Shown piece by piece: positions 45,130 through 53,274 of a stretch of DNA of 64,000 nt (the first letter of the stretch is position 1; the number at the start of each line of letters is the position of its first letter). The position numbers were made by a program, and so were the translations under genes. Under the pieces are notes generated by a model. It was not told the origin of the DNA. It saw only the letters and a list, made by a program, of their open reading frames with translations, and ran no database searches. Where the stretch lies: the NCBI RefSeq assembly GCF_029714945.1, contig NZ_CP121634.1:3741001-3805000 (forward strand), given 5' to 3'. This DNA is from Bradyrhizobium sp. CIAT3101 (GTDB lineage Bacteria > Pseudomonadota > Alphaproteobacteria > Rhizobiales > Xanthobacteraceae).

Positions 45130-45168
45130 AGTTGGTCTGGGCAACTAAGTAAGTTGGACTGTACAACT
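45130..45168. promoter_or_regulatory. Tandem operator: two AGTTG-N7-CAACT palindromes 22 bases apart
   Basis: Sites at 45130-45146 and 45152-45168 share TAAGTTGG and CAACTAAGT flanks and are offset by 22 bases, about two helical turns, so two regulator dimers would bind one face of the DNA. They lie between the SPFH gene (25 bases away) and the NUDIX regulator (40 bases away). The NUDIX protein is the obvious candidate binder. Confidence 0.75.
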
Positions 45169-45207
45169 AAGTATGCTACTGTCAAGCCGGAACAGGGGAG
45201 GTCGCCT

Positions 45208-45936
45208 ATGGCGGGTGAAGCTCGGGTCGAAGGGCTTGGAAAAGCAGGACAATTGGACTTCCCGCGACCCCTGACCACGGTCGACGTCGCGATCTTTGCG
45301 ATTCTCGACGAGAGGCTCCAGGTGCTGCTGGTGCAGCGTCCGGCCGGCGACGGTGAACCGTTCCCCCTGAGCCTGGCGCTGCCGGGCGGCTTCGTCGACG
45401 TCGCGAAAGACCGCGATCTCGCAGCCTGCGCGGCGCGCAAGCTGAAGGACAAGACCGGCGTCACGAGCCCTTATCTGGAGCAGCTTGGAAGCTGGGGAAG
45501 CGCTGCGCGCGACCCGCGCGGCTGGTCGGCAACCCACGCCTATTTCGCGCTCATCCCGGAAGAGGCGGGCGTACTCACACCTGATGCGCGTTGGTTTCCG
45601 ATTCGAGACGGCAGGCTCAAGGAGAAGCTCGCCTTCGACCACGGCGACATCCTCGCAACCGCAATCCAGCGCCTGCGCAACAAGGTGGAATACACCTCGC
45701 TGCCCGCTTATTTGATGCCTGCCGAGTTCACGCTGCCGGATCTGCAGCGCGTCTACGAGATCGTGCTCGACCGTCCGCTCGAAAAGAGCGCCTTCCGTAC
45801 CCGGATATTGTCGGCCGACATGATCGAGCCCGTCGCAAAGATGCGGCGCGGCCCGAACCGCCCGGCGCAGCTCTATCGCCTGAAGAAGGGCAGGGAGCCC
45901 GTGTACTTCGTGCGGACCTTCAATCCGCCGGAGTAG
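45208..45936 (+). CDS. NUDIX-fold transcriptional regulator, NrtR-like, with degenerate Nudix box
   Basis: A 242-residue protein: N-terminal NUDIX fold (about 20-150) and a C-terminal winged helix with FTLPDLQRVYEIVLDRPLEKSAFR, a signature of NrtR regulators. The Nudix box reads GGFVDVAKDRDLAACAARKLKDKTGV: the glutamates of GX5EX7REUXEEXGU are replaced by Lys, Lys, Asp and Lys, so hydrolysis is unlikely while ligand binding may remain. NrtR proteins sense ADP-ribose or NAD-related nucleotides and repress NAD genes. It is divergent from the SPFH/NAD-kinase-like operon. GGGGAGG before ATG 45208 sets the start; the open frame further upstream runs antisense to the operon and is not coding. Confidence 0.88.
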   Translation: MAGEARVEGLGKAGQLDFPRPLTTVDVAIFAILDERLQVLLVQRPAGDGEPFPLSLALPGGFVDVAKDRDLAACAARKLKDKTGVTSPYLEQLGSWGSAARDPRGWSATHAYFALIPEEAGVLTPDARWFPIRDGRLKEKLAFDHGDILATAIQRLRNKVEYTSLPAYLMPAEFTLPDLQRVYEIVLDRPLEKSAFRTRILSADMIEPVAKMRRGPNRPAQLYRLKKGREPVYFVRTFNPPE

Positions 45937-45985
45937 CGCGCTGAGGGTTCGCGCGCACGGCCGCGGACCGGGCGCTCCGGCACAG

Positions 45986-46000
45986 CTAACATCATGTTAG
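45986..46000. promoter_or_regulatory. Perfect palindrome CTAACAT-C-ATGTTAG
   Basis: Seven-base arms around one base, 181 bases before the MHS transporter start and just after the NUDIX regulator. TGTTAG recurs about 25 bases further right. It probably binds a dimeric repressor of the transporter/BKACE genes. The regulator is not identifiable in the window. Confidence 0.5.
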
Positions 46001-46180
46001 GTTTATCGCATAACTGGGTAATTGTGTTAGCCCGGCGAAAGCCTATTGTCGCGCTCAATCAAGTAGCTATCGGCAGTGACAAACGCTTGCGGAGAGTCCG
46101 CAGAGCGCGCGGAATGTGCTGCCCAATTTCTCCAAGAAGCCCGCCAAGGGACACCAGCAAACCAGTGGAGGAATTTTGAG

Positions 46181-47569
46181 ATGACCGCGATCCAAGACAT
46201 GAGTCAGTCCAGGAAGGCCGCTGCGAGCGGCTGGATCGGGTCGGCTCTCGAATATTATGACTTCTTCATCTACGCGACCGCCGCGTCGCTGGTCTTCCCG
46301 CAAGTCTTCTTCCCGTCGGAAAATCCCACCGTCGCGATCGTCGCTTCGCTTGCGACCTATGGCGTCGGCTATGTGGCCCGTCCAATCGGTGCCTTCGTCC
46401 TCGGGCATTGGGGCGACACCCATGGCCGCAAGACGGTTCTCATCGTCTGCATGTTCCTGATGGGCATCTCGACCATGGCCGTGGGTATCCTGCCGACCTA
46501 TCAGCAGGTCGGCATCCTGGCGCCAATCCTGCTCGTCGTCCTGCGCCTCATCCAGGGATTTGCCGTGGCCGGTGAAATCTCCGGCGCAAGCTCGATGATC
46601 CTGGAGCACGCGCCGTTCGGCCGGCGCGGCTTCTATGCGAGCTTCGCCCTTCAGGGGGTGCAGGCCGGACAGATCCTCGCAGCCGCCGTCTTCCTGCCGC
46701 TGGCGGCCTACATGCCGAACGACGCCTTCAACAGCTGGGGCTGGCGGATTCCGTTCCTGCTGAGCTTCTTCGTCATCGTCGCCGGCTACATCATCCGTCG
46801 CGAAGTCGACGAGACCCCTGCCTTTGCCCGCGAGGGCGAGCGCGGAGAAACGCCGCGGGCGCCCATTGTTCAGGCCATCACGCTGAGCTGGCGCGACATG
46901 CTCAGGGTCATCTGCATGGCGCTGATGAACGTCATTCCGGTCGTGGCGACCATCTTCGGTGCGGCCTATGCGGTGCAGCCGGCCTACGGCATCGGTTTTG
47001 CCAAGGACGTCTATCTCTGGATCCCGGTACTCGGAAACATGCTGGCCGTGTTCGTCATTCCCTTCGTCGGCAATCTCTCCGACAAGGTCGGCCGCAAGCC
47101 GCCGATCATCGTGGGCGCGCTGCTCTCCGGTCTGCTCGCCTTCGGCTATCTCTATGCCATCAGCATCAAGAACGTGCCGCTCGCGATCCTGCTGTCACTG
47201 TTGATGTGGGGCGTGGTCTATCAGGGCTACAACGCGATCTTCCCGAGCTTCTACCCGGAATTGTTTCCGACCCGCACCCGTGTGTCGGCGATGGCGATCT
47301 CGCAGAACATCGGAACGACGATCACGGCATTGCTCCCGGCCCTGTTTGCGACCGTGGCGCCTCCCGGCTCGGCCAACATTCCGTTGACGGTCGGGGCGAT
47401 CGCCTTCGGCATCACGGTCATCGCGGCGCTGGCGGCCGTCTCGGCGCGGGAAACCTACCGGATCAGCATCGACGATCTCGGCAATCCCAAGGCCGTTCCG
47501 ATGCCGCGGGCCGACTATGAGCGGCAGCGTGCGGGAGCCGCGAGCGGTGCGACCGCAGTCCCCACCTGA
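46181..47569 (+). CDS. MFS transporter, metabolite:H+ symporter (MHS) family
   Basis: A 462-residue, 12-segment transporter. SGWIGSALEYYDFFIYATAASLVF and the loop-2-3 GHWGDTHGRKTVLI are hallmarks of the MHS family (ShiA, KgtP, ProP relatives); RLIQGFAVAGE follows. TGGAGG lies 13 bases before ATG 46181, which removes 35 unsupported residues. Substrates of the family are carboxylates, betaines and shikimate. The downstream beta-keto-acid cleavage enzyme suggests a carboxylate or betaine. A strong hairpin lies between the two genes. Confidence 0.88.
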   Translation: MTAIQDMSQSRKAAASGWIGSALEYYDFFIYATAASLVFPQVFFPSENPTVAIVASLATYGVGYVARPIGAFVLGHWGDTHGRKTVLIVCMFLMGISTMAVGILPTYQQVGILAPILLVVLRLIQGFAVAGEISGASSMILEHAPFGRRGFYASFALQGVQAGQILAAAVFLPLAAYMPNDAFNSWGWRIPFLLSFFVIVAGYIIRREVDETPAFAREGERGETPRAPIVQAITLSWRDMLRVICMALMNVIPVVATIFGAAYAVQPAYGIGFAKDVYLWIPVLGNMLAVFVIPFVGNLSDKVGRKPPIIVGALLSGLLAFGYLYAISIKNVPLAILLSLLMWGVVYQGYNAIFPSFYPELFPTRTRVSAMAISQNIGTTITALLPALFATVAPPGSANIPLTVGAIAFGITVIAALAAVSARETYRISIDDLGNPKAVPMPRADYERQRAGAASGATAVPT

Positions 47570-47587
47570 TAAACGGCTGAAGGCAAT

Positions 47588-47616
47588 GCCGCTGCAATCG
47601 ATCGTGTTGCAGCGGC
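47588..47616 (+). terminator. Hairpin between the MHS transporter and BKACE genes
   Basis: Ten-base perfect stem GCCGCTGCAA / TTGCAGCGGC with a nine-base loop, 19 bases after the transporter stop. No T-run follows, so it may attenuate or stabilise rather than fully terminate. Confidence 0.5.
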
Positions 47617-47681
47617 AGGGCCTTATGTGACTACATATTCGAACTTTGTGCGCGCGAGCGCGATCATCATGAGGTCAAGGG

Positions 47682-48509
47682 ATGAACCCCGTCGTCGTTG
47701 CTGTCGCCATCACCGGCTCCGTTCCGCGCAAGAAGGACAATCCGGCGGTGCCCATCCTGCCGTCCGAACAGATCGAGTCGACGCAGCAAGCCTTCGAAGC
47801 CGGCGCCACGCTCGCCCATATCCATGTCCGCAACGACGACGAGACGCCGTCGTCCGACCCGGAGCGCTTCGCCCTGGTGCAGCAGGGGATCAGGAAGCAT
47901 TGTCCGGCAATGATCGTGCAGTTCTCGACCGGCGGGCGGGGCCGCGATCCTTCGGCGCGAGGATCGTCGCTCTATCTCAAGCCCGACATGGCCTCGCTCT
48001 CGACGGGATCGGTGAACTTTCCGACGATTGTCTACGAGAACAGCGCAGCCCTGGTCGACACGCTCGCGACCGGGATGAAGACCAATGGCATCCGCCCGGA
48101 AATCGAGATCTTCGATCTGTCGCATCTGCATGGCGCGCGCCGCCTGATCGAGGCCGGGCTGATGGATGCGCGTCCGCACGTGCAATTCGTCATGGGCGTC
48201 AAGAACGCGATGCCGGCAGACGAACATGTTCTCGACATCCTGCTGGCTGAGCTCAGGCGGCTGATCCCGCAGGCGACCTGGACTGCGGCCGGGATTGGAC
48301 GCCATCAGGCGGAGGTCATGGACTGGGCGCTCAAGCGTGGCGCCGATGCGGTTCGCACCGGGCTCGAGGACAATGTCAGGATCGAGAAGACGCGACTCGC
48401 AGCGAGCAACGCGGAACTCGTGACCATCGCCGCCGAGGCCGTCACACGCCACGGCCGGCGCGTTGCGACCGCGGCCGAGGCTCGGTCCCTGCTCGGGCTC
48501 GCGGGATAG
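47682..48509 (+). CDS. Beta-keto-acid cleavage enzyme (BKACE, DUF849), copy 1
   Basis: A 275-residue TIM-barrel zinc enzyme. His46 and His48 in AHIHVR and Glu229 in RTGLEDN match the zinc ligands and catalytic site of 3-keto-5-aminohexanoate cleavage enzyme. The family condenses a beta-keto acid with acetyl-CoA to give acetoacetate and a new CoA ester; the substrate varies (amino-ketohexanoate, dehydrocarnitine and others). The variable loop residues are not diagnostic to me. It follows an MHS symporter and precedes a second MFS gene and a CoA-transferase. Confidence 0.88.
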   Translation: MNPVVVAVAITGSVPRKKDNPAVPILPSEQIESTQQAFEAGATLAHIHVRNDDETPSSDPERFALVQQGIRKHCPAMIVQFSTGGRGRDPSARGSSLYLKPDMASLSTGSVNFPTIVYENSAALVDTLATGMKTNGIRPEIEIFDLSHLHGARRLIEAGLMDARPHVQFVMGVKNAMPADEHVLDILLAELRRLIPQATWTAAGIGRHQAEVMDWALKRGADAVRTGLEDNVRIEKTRLAASNAELVTIAAEAVTRHGRRVATAAEARSLLGLAG

Positions 48510-48643
48510 TAGGGCTACTGCCTGCTCCTGACATGCTTCTGGCTGCCTTCTGCCATTCGGAACCGACATTCCCGTGAGCTGAGTCTCCGGGTAAGACAGG
48601 CCTACAGGCGTGATCGGCGCCTGCCGGGCAGGCGACGAGTGGA

Positions 48644-49852
48644 ATGCGGTTCTTGAAATCTGACAGCAGGCTCATCGGGGTCCTGCTGGTGCTGGCAATT
48701 ACCCAACTCATCGGATGGGGGACGATCGGCCTTCCGGCCGTGGTCGGCCGCGACCTCGGGGCCGATCTCGGGCTGAGCTTGCCGGCGGTGTTTGCGGGCA
48801 GCTCAGTGCTTTATGTCACCATGGGCCTGTGCGCGCCCTGGCTCGCCAAGGCCTTTGCGCGGCACGGTGCGCGCAAGGTGATGATGGTGGGTACTGTTGT
48901 CTCCGTGCCGGGCTACGTCGTTCTGTGTTTCGCGCGCGACCCGGTGCTCTATTTCGCCGGCTGGGTCATTCTCGGCATGGGCGGCAGCGCCACGCTGTCG
49001 ACCGGCGCCTATATCATGCTGAACGAGGTGGCGGGGCGGGGCGCCAAGAATGCCATCGGCGGGCTGATGCTGGTGACGGGACTCTCCAGCAGCATCTTCT
49101 GGCCGACCACGTCGTTTCTCAGTGTTTGGCTCGGTTGGCGCGGGACCTGTCTCGTCTACGCGGCGATGCTGCTCGCCATCAACCTTCCGCTCTATGCGTT
49201 TATCGCGCCACGCCGGAAAATTGCGGCGGATGATGGCGGCGAGGCAGCCCAGGCTGAGCCGCCGCCTGCGATTCCGAGAAGCACTTTCGGTCTGGTCGTC
49301 TGCGTGATCACGATGAACGCCTTCGTCAATTTCGGCATCGGCGCCATCCTGATCGAGTTGTTGCGGGCGGAGGGCCTTGCGCCGGCGCAGGCGCTTGCCT
49401 TCGGCTCGATGCTGGGCGTGATCCAGGTCAGCGCCCGCGGCCTCGATTTTCTCGGCGGTGGCCGGTGGGACGGCATCACCACCGGGCTCGTCGCCGGCAC
49501 CGCGCTTCCTGTCGCCATGGTGCTGCTGATGCTGAGCGAGGGGGCGACCTGGGCGGTGGCGACCTTCATCCTGCTCTATGGCGCCGGCAGCGGCGCGATG
49601 GCGGTGGCGCGGGCGACGATCCCGCTCGTGTTCTACGACCAGGCCGAGTTCGCGAAGGCAATGTCGATGATCGCACTGCCGCTCAATCTGGCGTCCGCGA
49701 TCTCGCCGCCGCTTCTGGCCGGCCTGCTCACCCAGTTCGGCAGCCGCGGCGCGCTTGGGCTCACTTTGGCCTTTTCCTGTGCGACCGTGCTGATCCTGAT
49801 CCTGCTGGGCCGGCGTCGTCCGCATCTGGCCGCAGCACCTGCGACCGGGTAA
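48644..49852 (+). CDS. MFS transporter
   Basis: A 402-residue protein with 12 hydrophobic segments. Opening ITQLIGWGTIGLPAVVGRDLGADLGLS and ARHGARKVMMVG in loop 2-3 fit the major facilitator superfamily, but the family within it is not clear. The central cytoplasmic loop has a PRRKIAADDGGEAAQAEPPP stretch. Likely imports a substrate or exports a product of the adjacent acyl-CoA pathway. Ribosome site is weak. Confidence 0.8.
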   Translation: MRFLKSDSRLIGVLLVLAITQLIGWGTIGLPAVVGRDLGADLGLSLPAVFAGSSVLYVTMGLCAPWLAKAFARHGARKVMMVGTVVSVPGYVVLCFARDPVLYFAGWVILGMGGSATLSTGAYIMLNEVAGRGAKNAIGGLMLVTGLSSSIFWPTTSFLSVWLGWRGTCLVYAAMLLAINLPLYAFIAPRRKIAADDGGEAAQAEPPPAIPRSTFGLVVCVITMNAFVNFGIGAILIELLRAEGLAPAQALAFGSMLGVIQVSARGLDFLGGGRWDGITTGLVAGTALPVAMVLLMLSEGATWAVATFILLYGAGSGAMAVARATIPLVFYDQAEFAKAMSMIALPLNLASAISPPLLAGLLTQFGSRGALGLTLAFSCATVLILILLGRRRPHLAAAPATG

Positions 49853-50017
49853 TTCGCAACGCGGAATTCGCCGCCGCAGCCTACCGCTGCTGCGGGGCGG
49901 GGGATGGCCGTATGCCCAGCGCGCAGTGCTCGGGACCGCAAAATGGTGTATCCGCAGGAAGCGCGGTCCGCGACATCGCCGCTGCGCCAAGATCCAGTTC
50001 CCCCGGAGGAAATCGAC

Positions 50018-51247
50018 ATGTCGGCCCTGCCGCTCTCAGGCATCAAGATCCTTGATCTCACGCGTGTGCTCGCCGGGCCCTTGTCGGCCCAGATGCTGGG
50101 CGATCTCGGCGCGGAGGTGATCAAGATCGAGCGGCCCGGCACCGGCGACGACGCGCGCGCCTTCGGCCCGCCTTACCTGACCGATCCCGAGGGCAAGGCC
50201 AACAACAACAATTCGTTCTATCTCTGCGCCAACCGCAACAAGAAGTCGGTCACCGTCAACATCGCCAAGCCCGAGGGGCAGGCGATCATCCGCGAGCTCG
50301 CGAAGGACGCCGACGTCTTCATGGAGAACTACAAGGTCGGCGATCTCAAGCGCTACGGCCTCGACTACGAGACGATCAAGGCGATCAATCCGAGGATCAT
50401 CTATTGCTCCGTGACTGGTTTCGGCCAGACTGGCCCCTATGCGCCGCGCGCCGGCTATGACGCCATCCTGCAGGCGATGGGCGGCCTGATGAGCGTCACC
50501 GGTCATATCGACGGCGAGCCGGGCGAGGGCCCGATGAAGGTCGGCCCGTCGATCGTCGACTACATGACCGGCATGAACACCTCGATCGGACTGCTGTCGG
50601 CGCTCTATCATCGCGACGTCAACGGCGGGCAGGGCCAGCACATCGACGTCTGCCTGTTCGACACCGTCATCGCCTCGCTGTCGCACTGGCTGCAGATCTA
50701 CCTCGTCAACGGCAAGATGCCGCCGCGCCGCGGCACCTGGGGCAATGGCGGCATGCCGGCCGGCGTGTTCCGCTGCACCGACGGCGAGCTGATGCTGGTG
50801 GTCGGCAATGACGGCCAGTTCCGGAAGACCTGCGCCGTGCTCGGCGAGCCGGAGCTTGCGAGCGATCCGCGCTTCGTCAAGAACAACGACCGTGTCGTGC
50901 ACGGCAAGGAGATCATGGCGATCTTCGCCGGCCTGTTCCTGAAGAAGCCGGTGGCCTATTGGCTGGACAAGCTCGAGGAGGCCGGCGTGCCGTCGGGTCC
51001 GATCAACAATTTCGAGCAGGTGTTTTCCGATCCGCACGTGCAGTCGCGCGGCATGCGGGTGAAGGTCGACCATCCCTTCGAGCCCAACCTGTCGCTGATC
51101 CGCAACGCGCTGACCTTCTCGGAAACTCCGGTCGAGACCTACCGCGCCCCGCCGCTGCTCGGCGAGCACACGCAGGAGATCCTCGGCGGCAAGCTCGGCT
51201 ATGATGCCGGGAAGATCGAGGAGCTGAAGCAGCAGGGGATCATCTAG
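50018..51247 (+). CDS. CaiB/BaiF-family (class III) CoA-transferase
   Basis: A 409-residue enzyme. PLSGIKILDLTRVLAGPLSAQMLGDLGAEVIKIERPGTGDD is the family N terminus; VTGFGQTGPYAPRAGYD and GPSIVDYMTG (the Asp at about 181 aligning with the catalytic Asp that forms the acyl anhydride) follow, then GGQGQHIDV. It moves CoA between carboxylic acids, activating the substrate of this catabolic set. CGGAGG before ATG 50018 fixes the start. Flanked by two BKACE genes. A REP-like palindrome separates it from the second. Confidence 0.9.
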   Translation: MSALPLSGIKILDLTRVLAGPLSAQMLGDLGAEVIKIERPGTGDDARAFGPPYLTDPEGKANNNNSFYLCANRNKKSVTVNIAKPEGQAIIRELAKDADVFMENYKVGDLKRYGLDYETIKAINPRIIYCSVTGFGQTGPYAPRAGYDAILQAMGGLMSVTGHIDGEPGEGPMKVGPSIVDYMTGMNTSIGLLSALYHRDVNGGQGQHIDVCLFDTVIASLSHWLQIYLVNGKMPPRRGTWGNGGMPAGVFRCTDGELMLVVGNDGQFRKTCAVLGEPELASDPRFVKNNDRVVHGKEIMAIFAGLFLKKPVAYWLDKLEEAGVPSGPINNFEQVFSDPHVQSRGMRVKVDHPFEPNLSLIRNALTFSETPVETYRAPPLLGEHTQEILGGKLGYDAGKIEELKQQGII

Positions 51248-51272
51248 CGCCTTACGAAGCGGCGCGCGCTCT

Positions 51273-51415
51273 TACCCTCTCCCCTTGCGGGAGAGGGTGG
51301 ATCGCCGCAAGGCGGCGAGACGGGTGAGGGGTATCTATCCTCACGATTGATCTTGCGAGCGGATAGATACCCCTCATCCGGCGCTTCGCGCCACCTTCTC
51401 CCGCAAGGGGAGAAG
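51273..51415. repeat. REP-type palindromic intergenic repeat, two inverted units
   Basis: CCCTCTCCCCTTGCGGGAGAGGG-type hairpin on the left and its mirror CTTCTCCCGCAAGGGGAGAAG on the right. The units face each other through the perfect 16-base arms 51325-51340 and 51361-51376. Elements of this kind are scattered through many rhizobial genomes. Confidence 0.8.
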
Positions 51416-51463
51416 CAAAGAGGCCGCGATCGGATTGAGATAGACGGGCAGAGGCAACATCGC

Positions 51464-52342
51464 ATGAGCACCGGCAAAACCATCATCACCTGCGCCATCA
51501 CGGGCAACCTGACAAAGCCCGAGCAGTCGCCGTATCTGCCGATCACGCCCGAGCAGATCGCGACCTCCGCGCTGGAAGCCGCCGAAGCCGGTGCTGCGAT
51601 CGCCCACATCCATGTGCGCGATCCCGCCACGGGGCGGCCGTCGATGTCGGTCGACCTCTACCGCGACGTCGTGGAGCGCATCCGCGCCCGCAACAAGAGC
51701 CTCGTCATCAATCTCACGACCGGGCCCGGCGGGCGCTTCGTGCCCTCGGTCGAGGATCCCCGCATCGCCGGCCCCGGCACGACGCTGCTGCAACCCGAGA
51801 AGCGCGTCGAGCATATCGAGCTCTTGAAGCCCGACATCTGCACGCTCGACCTCAACACCATGAATTCCGGCGGCGAGGTCGTGATCAACACGCCGCGCAA
51901 TGTCCGCATCATGGCCGAGCGGATGAAGGCGGCCGGCGTGCTGCCGGAGATCGAGCTGTTCGATTCCGGCGACTGCCATCTGGCGCGCGACATGCTCGCC
52001 GACGGCTCACTGAAGGGGCCGGGCCTGTTCTCGCTCGTGCTTGGCGTCAAGTACGGCTTCTCCGCGACGCCGGAGACGATGTTCTATGCCCGCAGCCTGC
52101 TGCCGCCAGGCGCGATCTGGTCCGGCTTCGGCATCGGCCGCGCCGAATTCCCGATGGTGGCGCAGGCCTTTTTGCTCGGCGGCCACGTTCGCGTCGGCAT
52201 GGAGGACAATCTCTATATGTCCAAGGGCGTGCTGGCGAAGACCAACGCGGAGCTGGTCGCGCATGCGGCGGACATTCTGAAGAGCCTTGGCGCCAGTGTT
52301 GCGAGTGCGCAGGAGGCGCGCGCGATGCTCGGGCTGGCGTAG
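51464..52342 (+). CDS. Beta-keto-acid cleavage enzyme (BKACE, DUF849), copy 2
   Basis: A 292-residue homologue of the 47682 protein, clearly diverged (different loops, 17 residues longer). His48 and His50 in AHIHVR and the Glu of VGMEDN keep the zinc/catalytic set. NLTTGPGGRFVPS is the loop lining the substrate site and differs from FSTGGRGRDPSARGS in copy 1, suggesting different substrates. Start at 51464 follows the REP element; the longer frame upstream reads through the repeat and is rejected. Confidence 0.88.
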   Translation: MSTGKTIITCAITGNLTKPEQSPYLPITPEQIATSALEAAEAGAAIAHIHVRDPATGRPSMSVDLYRDVVERIRARNKSLVINLTTGPGGRFVPSVEDPRIAGPGTTLLQPEKRVEHIELLKPDICTLDLNTMNSGGEVVINTPRNVRIMAERMKAAGVLPEIELFDSGDCHLARDMLADGSLKGPGLFSLVLGVKYGFSATPETMFYARSLLPPGAIWSGFGIGRAEFPMVAQAFLLGGHVRVGMEDNLYMSKGVLAKTNAELVAHAADILKSLGASVASAQEARAMLGLA

Positions 52343-52508
52343 AAGCCACGCCGTCGTCGCTCGATTGTTGACGGAAGCATGACGATCTCGCGGCCTTGTG
52401 CGGGGCTTGCGCGCAATCCCCAGATAAACCCGGTCCGTAGTACATCCGGCTTCCGCTTCGCGCGCGACTCAGATTCGATCTCTCCCACTGGGATTGGGAG
52501 ACAAGTGC

Positions 52509-52724
52509 ATGTCCTACACGATCGGGTTCCAAGCGAAAGACCAGAAGGCAATTCTGGCGACCGAGGCGGCGACGGCCAACCAGGCTGTCGCGATCATTGC
52601 CGCGCTGCGGCAAAGTGCCGAAGAAATAAAGTTCATCCGCTCGCCGCAGGAAGGCGACATGGGCATCGAGATGCTGCTGCTGCTCGCCAAGGAAGAGGCC
52701 GAGGAGATGCCGCAGCGGGCCTAG
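52509..52724 (+). CDS. Small conserved-looking protein, 71 residues, unknown
   Basis: MSYTIGFQAKDQKAILATEA opens an Ala/Glu-rich, mostly helical-looking protein with IKFIRSPQEGDMGIEMLLLLAKEEAEEM. GGGAG nine bases upstream, balanced codon use and a palindrome starting on its stop codon support a real gene. I do not recognise the family. No membrane segment, signal or metal motif. Confidence 0.6.
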   Translation: MSYTIGFQAKDQKAILATEAATANQAVAIIAALRQSAEEIKFIRSPQEGDMGIEMLLLLAKEEAEEMPQRA

Positions 52725-52772
52725 AGCATGATCCGGAAAAGTGTGCAGCGGTTTTCCGGCAAGATCATGCTC
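52724..52772. repeat. GAGCATGATCCGGAAAA palindrome
   Basis: GAGCATGATCCGGAAAA on the left and TTTTCCGGCAAGATCATGCTC on the right, starting with the last base of the small gene's stop codon. This is a familiar intergenic palindrome of Hyphomicrobiales. It ends in an A-rich stretch and may terminate the small gene. Confidence 0.75.
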
Positions 52773-52877
52773 AAATAAAAGCCCCGCAGGAGCGAACACA
52801 CTTCGATCAGAAGCGAAACATGCCGGCTGCAGAATAATGTAGTCAGGCGCCAGTCTCGCTCGAACCGAAGGTGGCCC

Positions 52878-53270
52878 ATGATACGCGAAGCGCTCCGCGT
52901 CGAACCGATCTCGTCCTTTCTCGATCGCGTGAAGGCGCCGACCTCGCCGGTGACGCGGGCCGGCAACATGATCTTCGTCGCCGGCCTGCCGCCGTTCGAC
53001 CCCGAGACGGGCGAGATCGGCGGGATGGGAATCGAGCGGCAGAGCGAAATCATCATGGAGCAGATGAAGCTCTGTCTGGAGACGGCCGGCGCCTCGCTCG
53101 ACAACGTCATGAAGTGCAACGTCTACGGCACCTCGGCCAAACACTTCGCCACGTTCAACGCGATCTATGCGCGCTACTTCCCGGTCGATCCGCCGGCGCG
53201 GATCTTCGTCGTCACGCCGGAATGGTTCGGCCCCTTCGACGTCGAGATCGACTGCATCGCAATGATGTGA
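52878..53270 (+). CDS. RidA/YjgF-family protein
   Basis: A 130-residue protein with AGNMIFVAGLPPFDPETGEIG, MKLCLETAGASLDNVMKCNVYG and PPARIFVVTPEWFGPFDVEIDCIA, the usual three conserved parts. RidA enzymes deaminate reactive enamine/imine intermediates; the canonical arginine before VEID-type strands (R-x-x-V) is visible as ARIFVV. Located at the end of the BKACE set, whose amino-keto substrates could make enamines. Convergent with TetR 1 at four bases. Confidence 0.85.
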   Translation: MIREALRVEPISSFLDRVKAPTSPVTRAGNMIFVAGLPPFDPETGEIGGMGIERQSEIIMEQMKLCLETAGASLDNVMKCNVYGTSAKHFATFNAIYARYFPVDPPARIFVVTPEWFGPFDVEIDCIAMM

Positions 53271-53274
53271 GGCG

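Noticed and set aside
44035..45207. N-terminal extension giving a 633-residue NUDIX protein
   Set aside because: The extension is antisense to the SPFH and NAD-kinase-like genes and lacks domains. The GGGGAGG site and family alignment place the start at 45208.
51270..51420. Possible CRISPR-like repeats
   Set aside because: Only two units, inverted and not evenly spaced; fits a REP-type palindrome.
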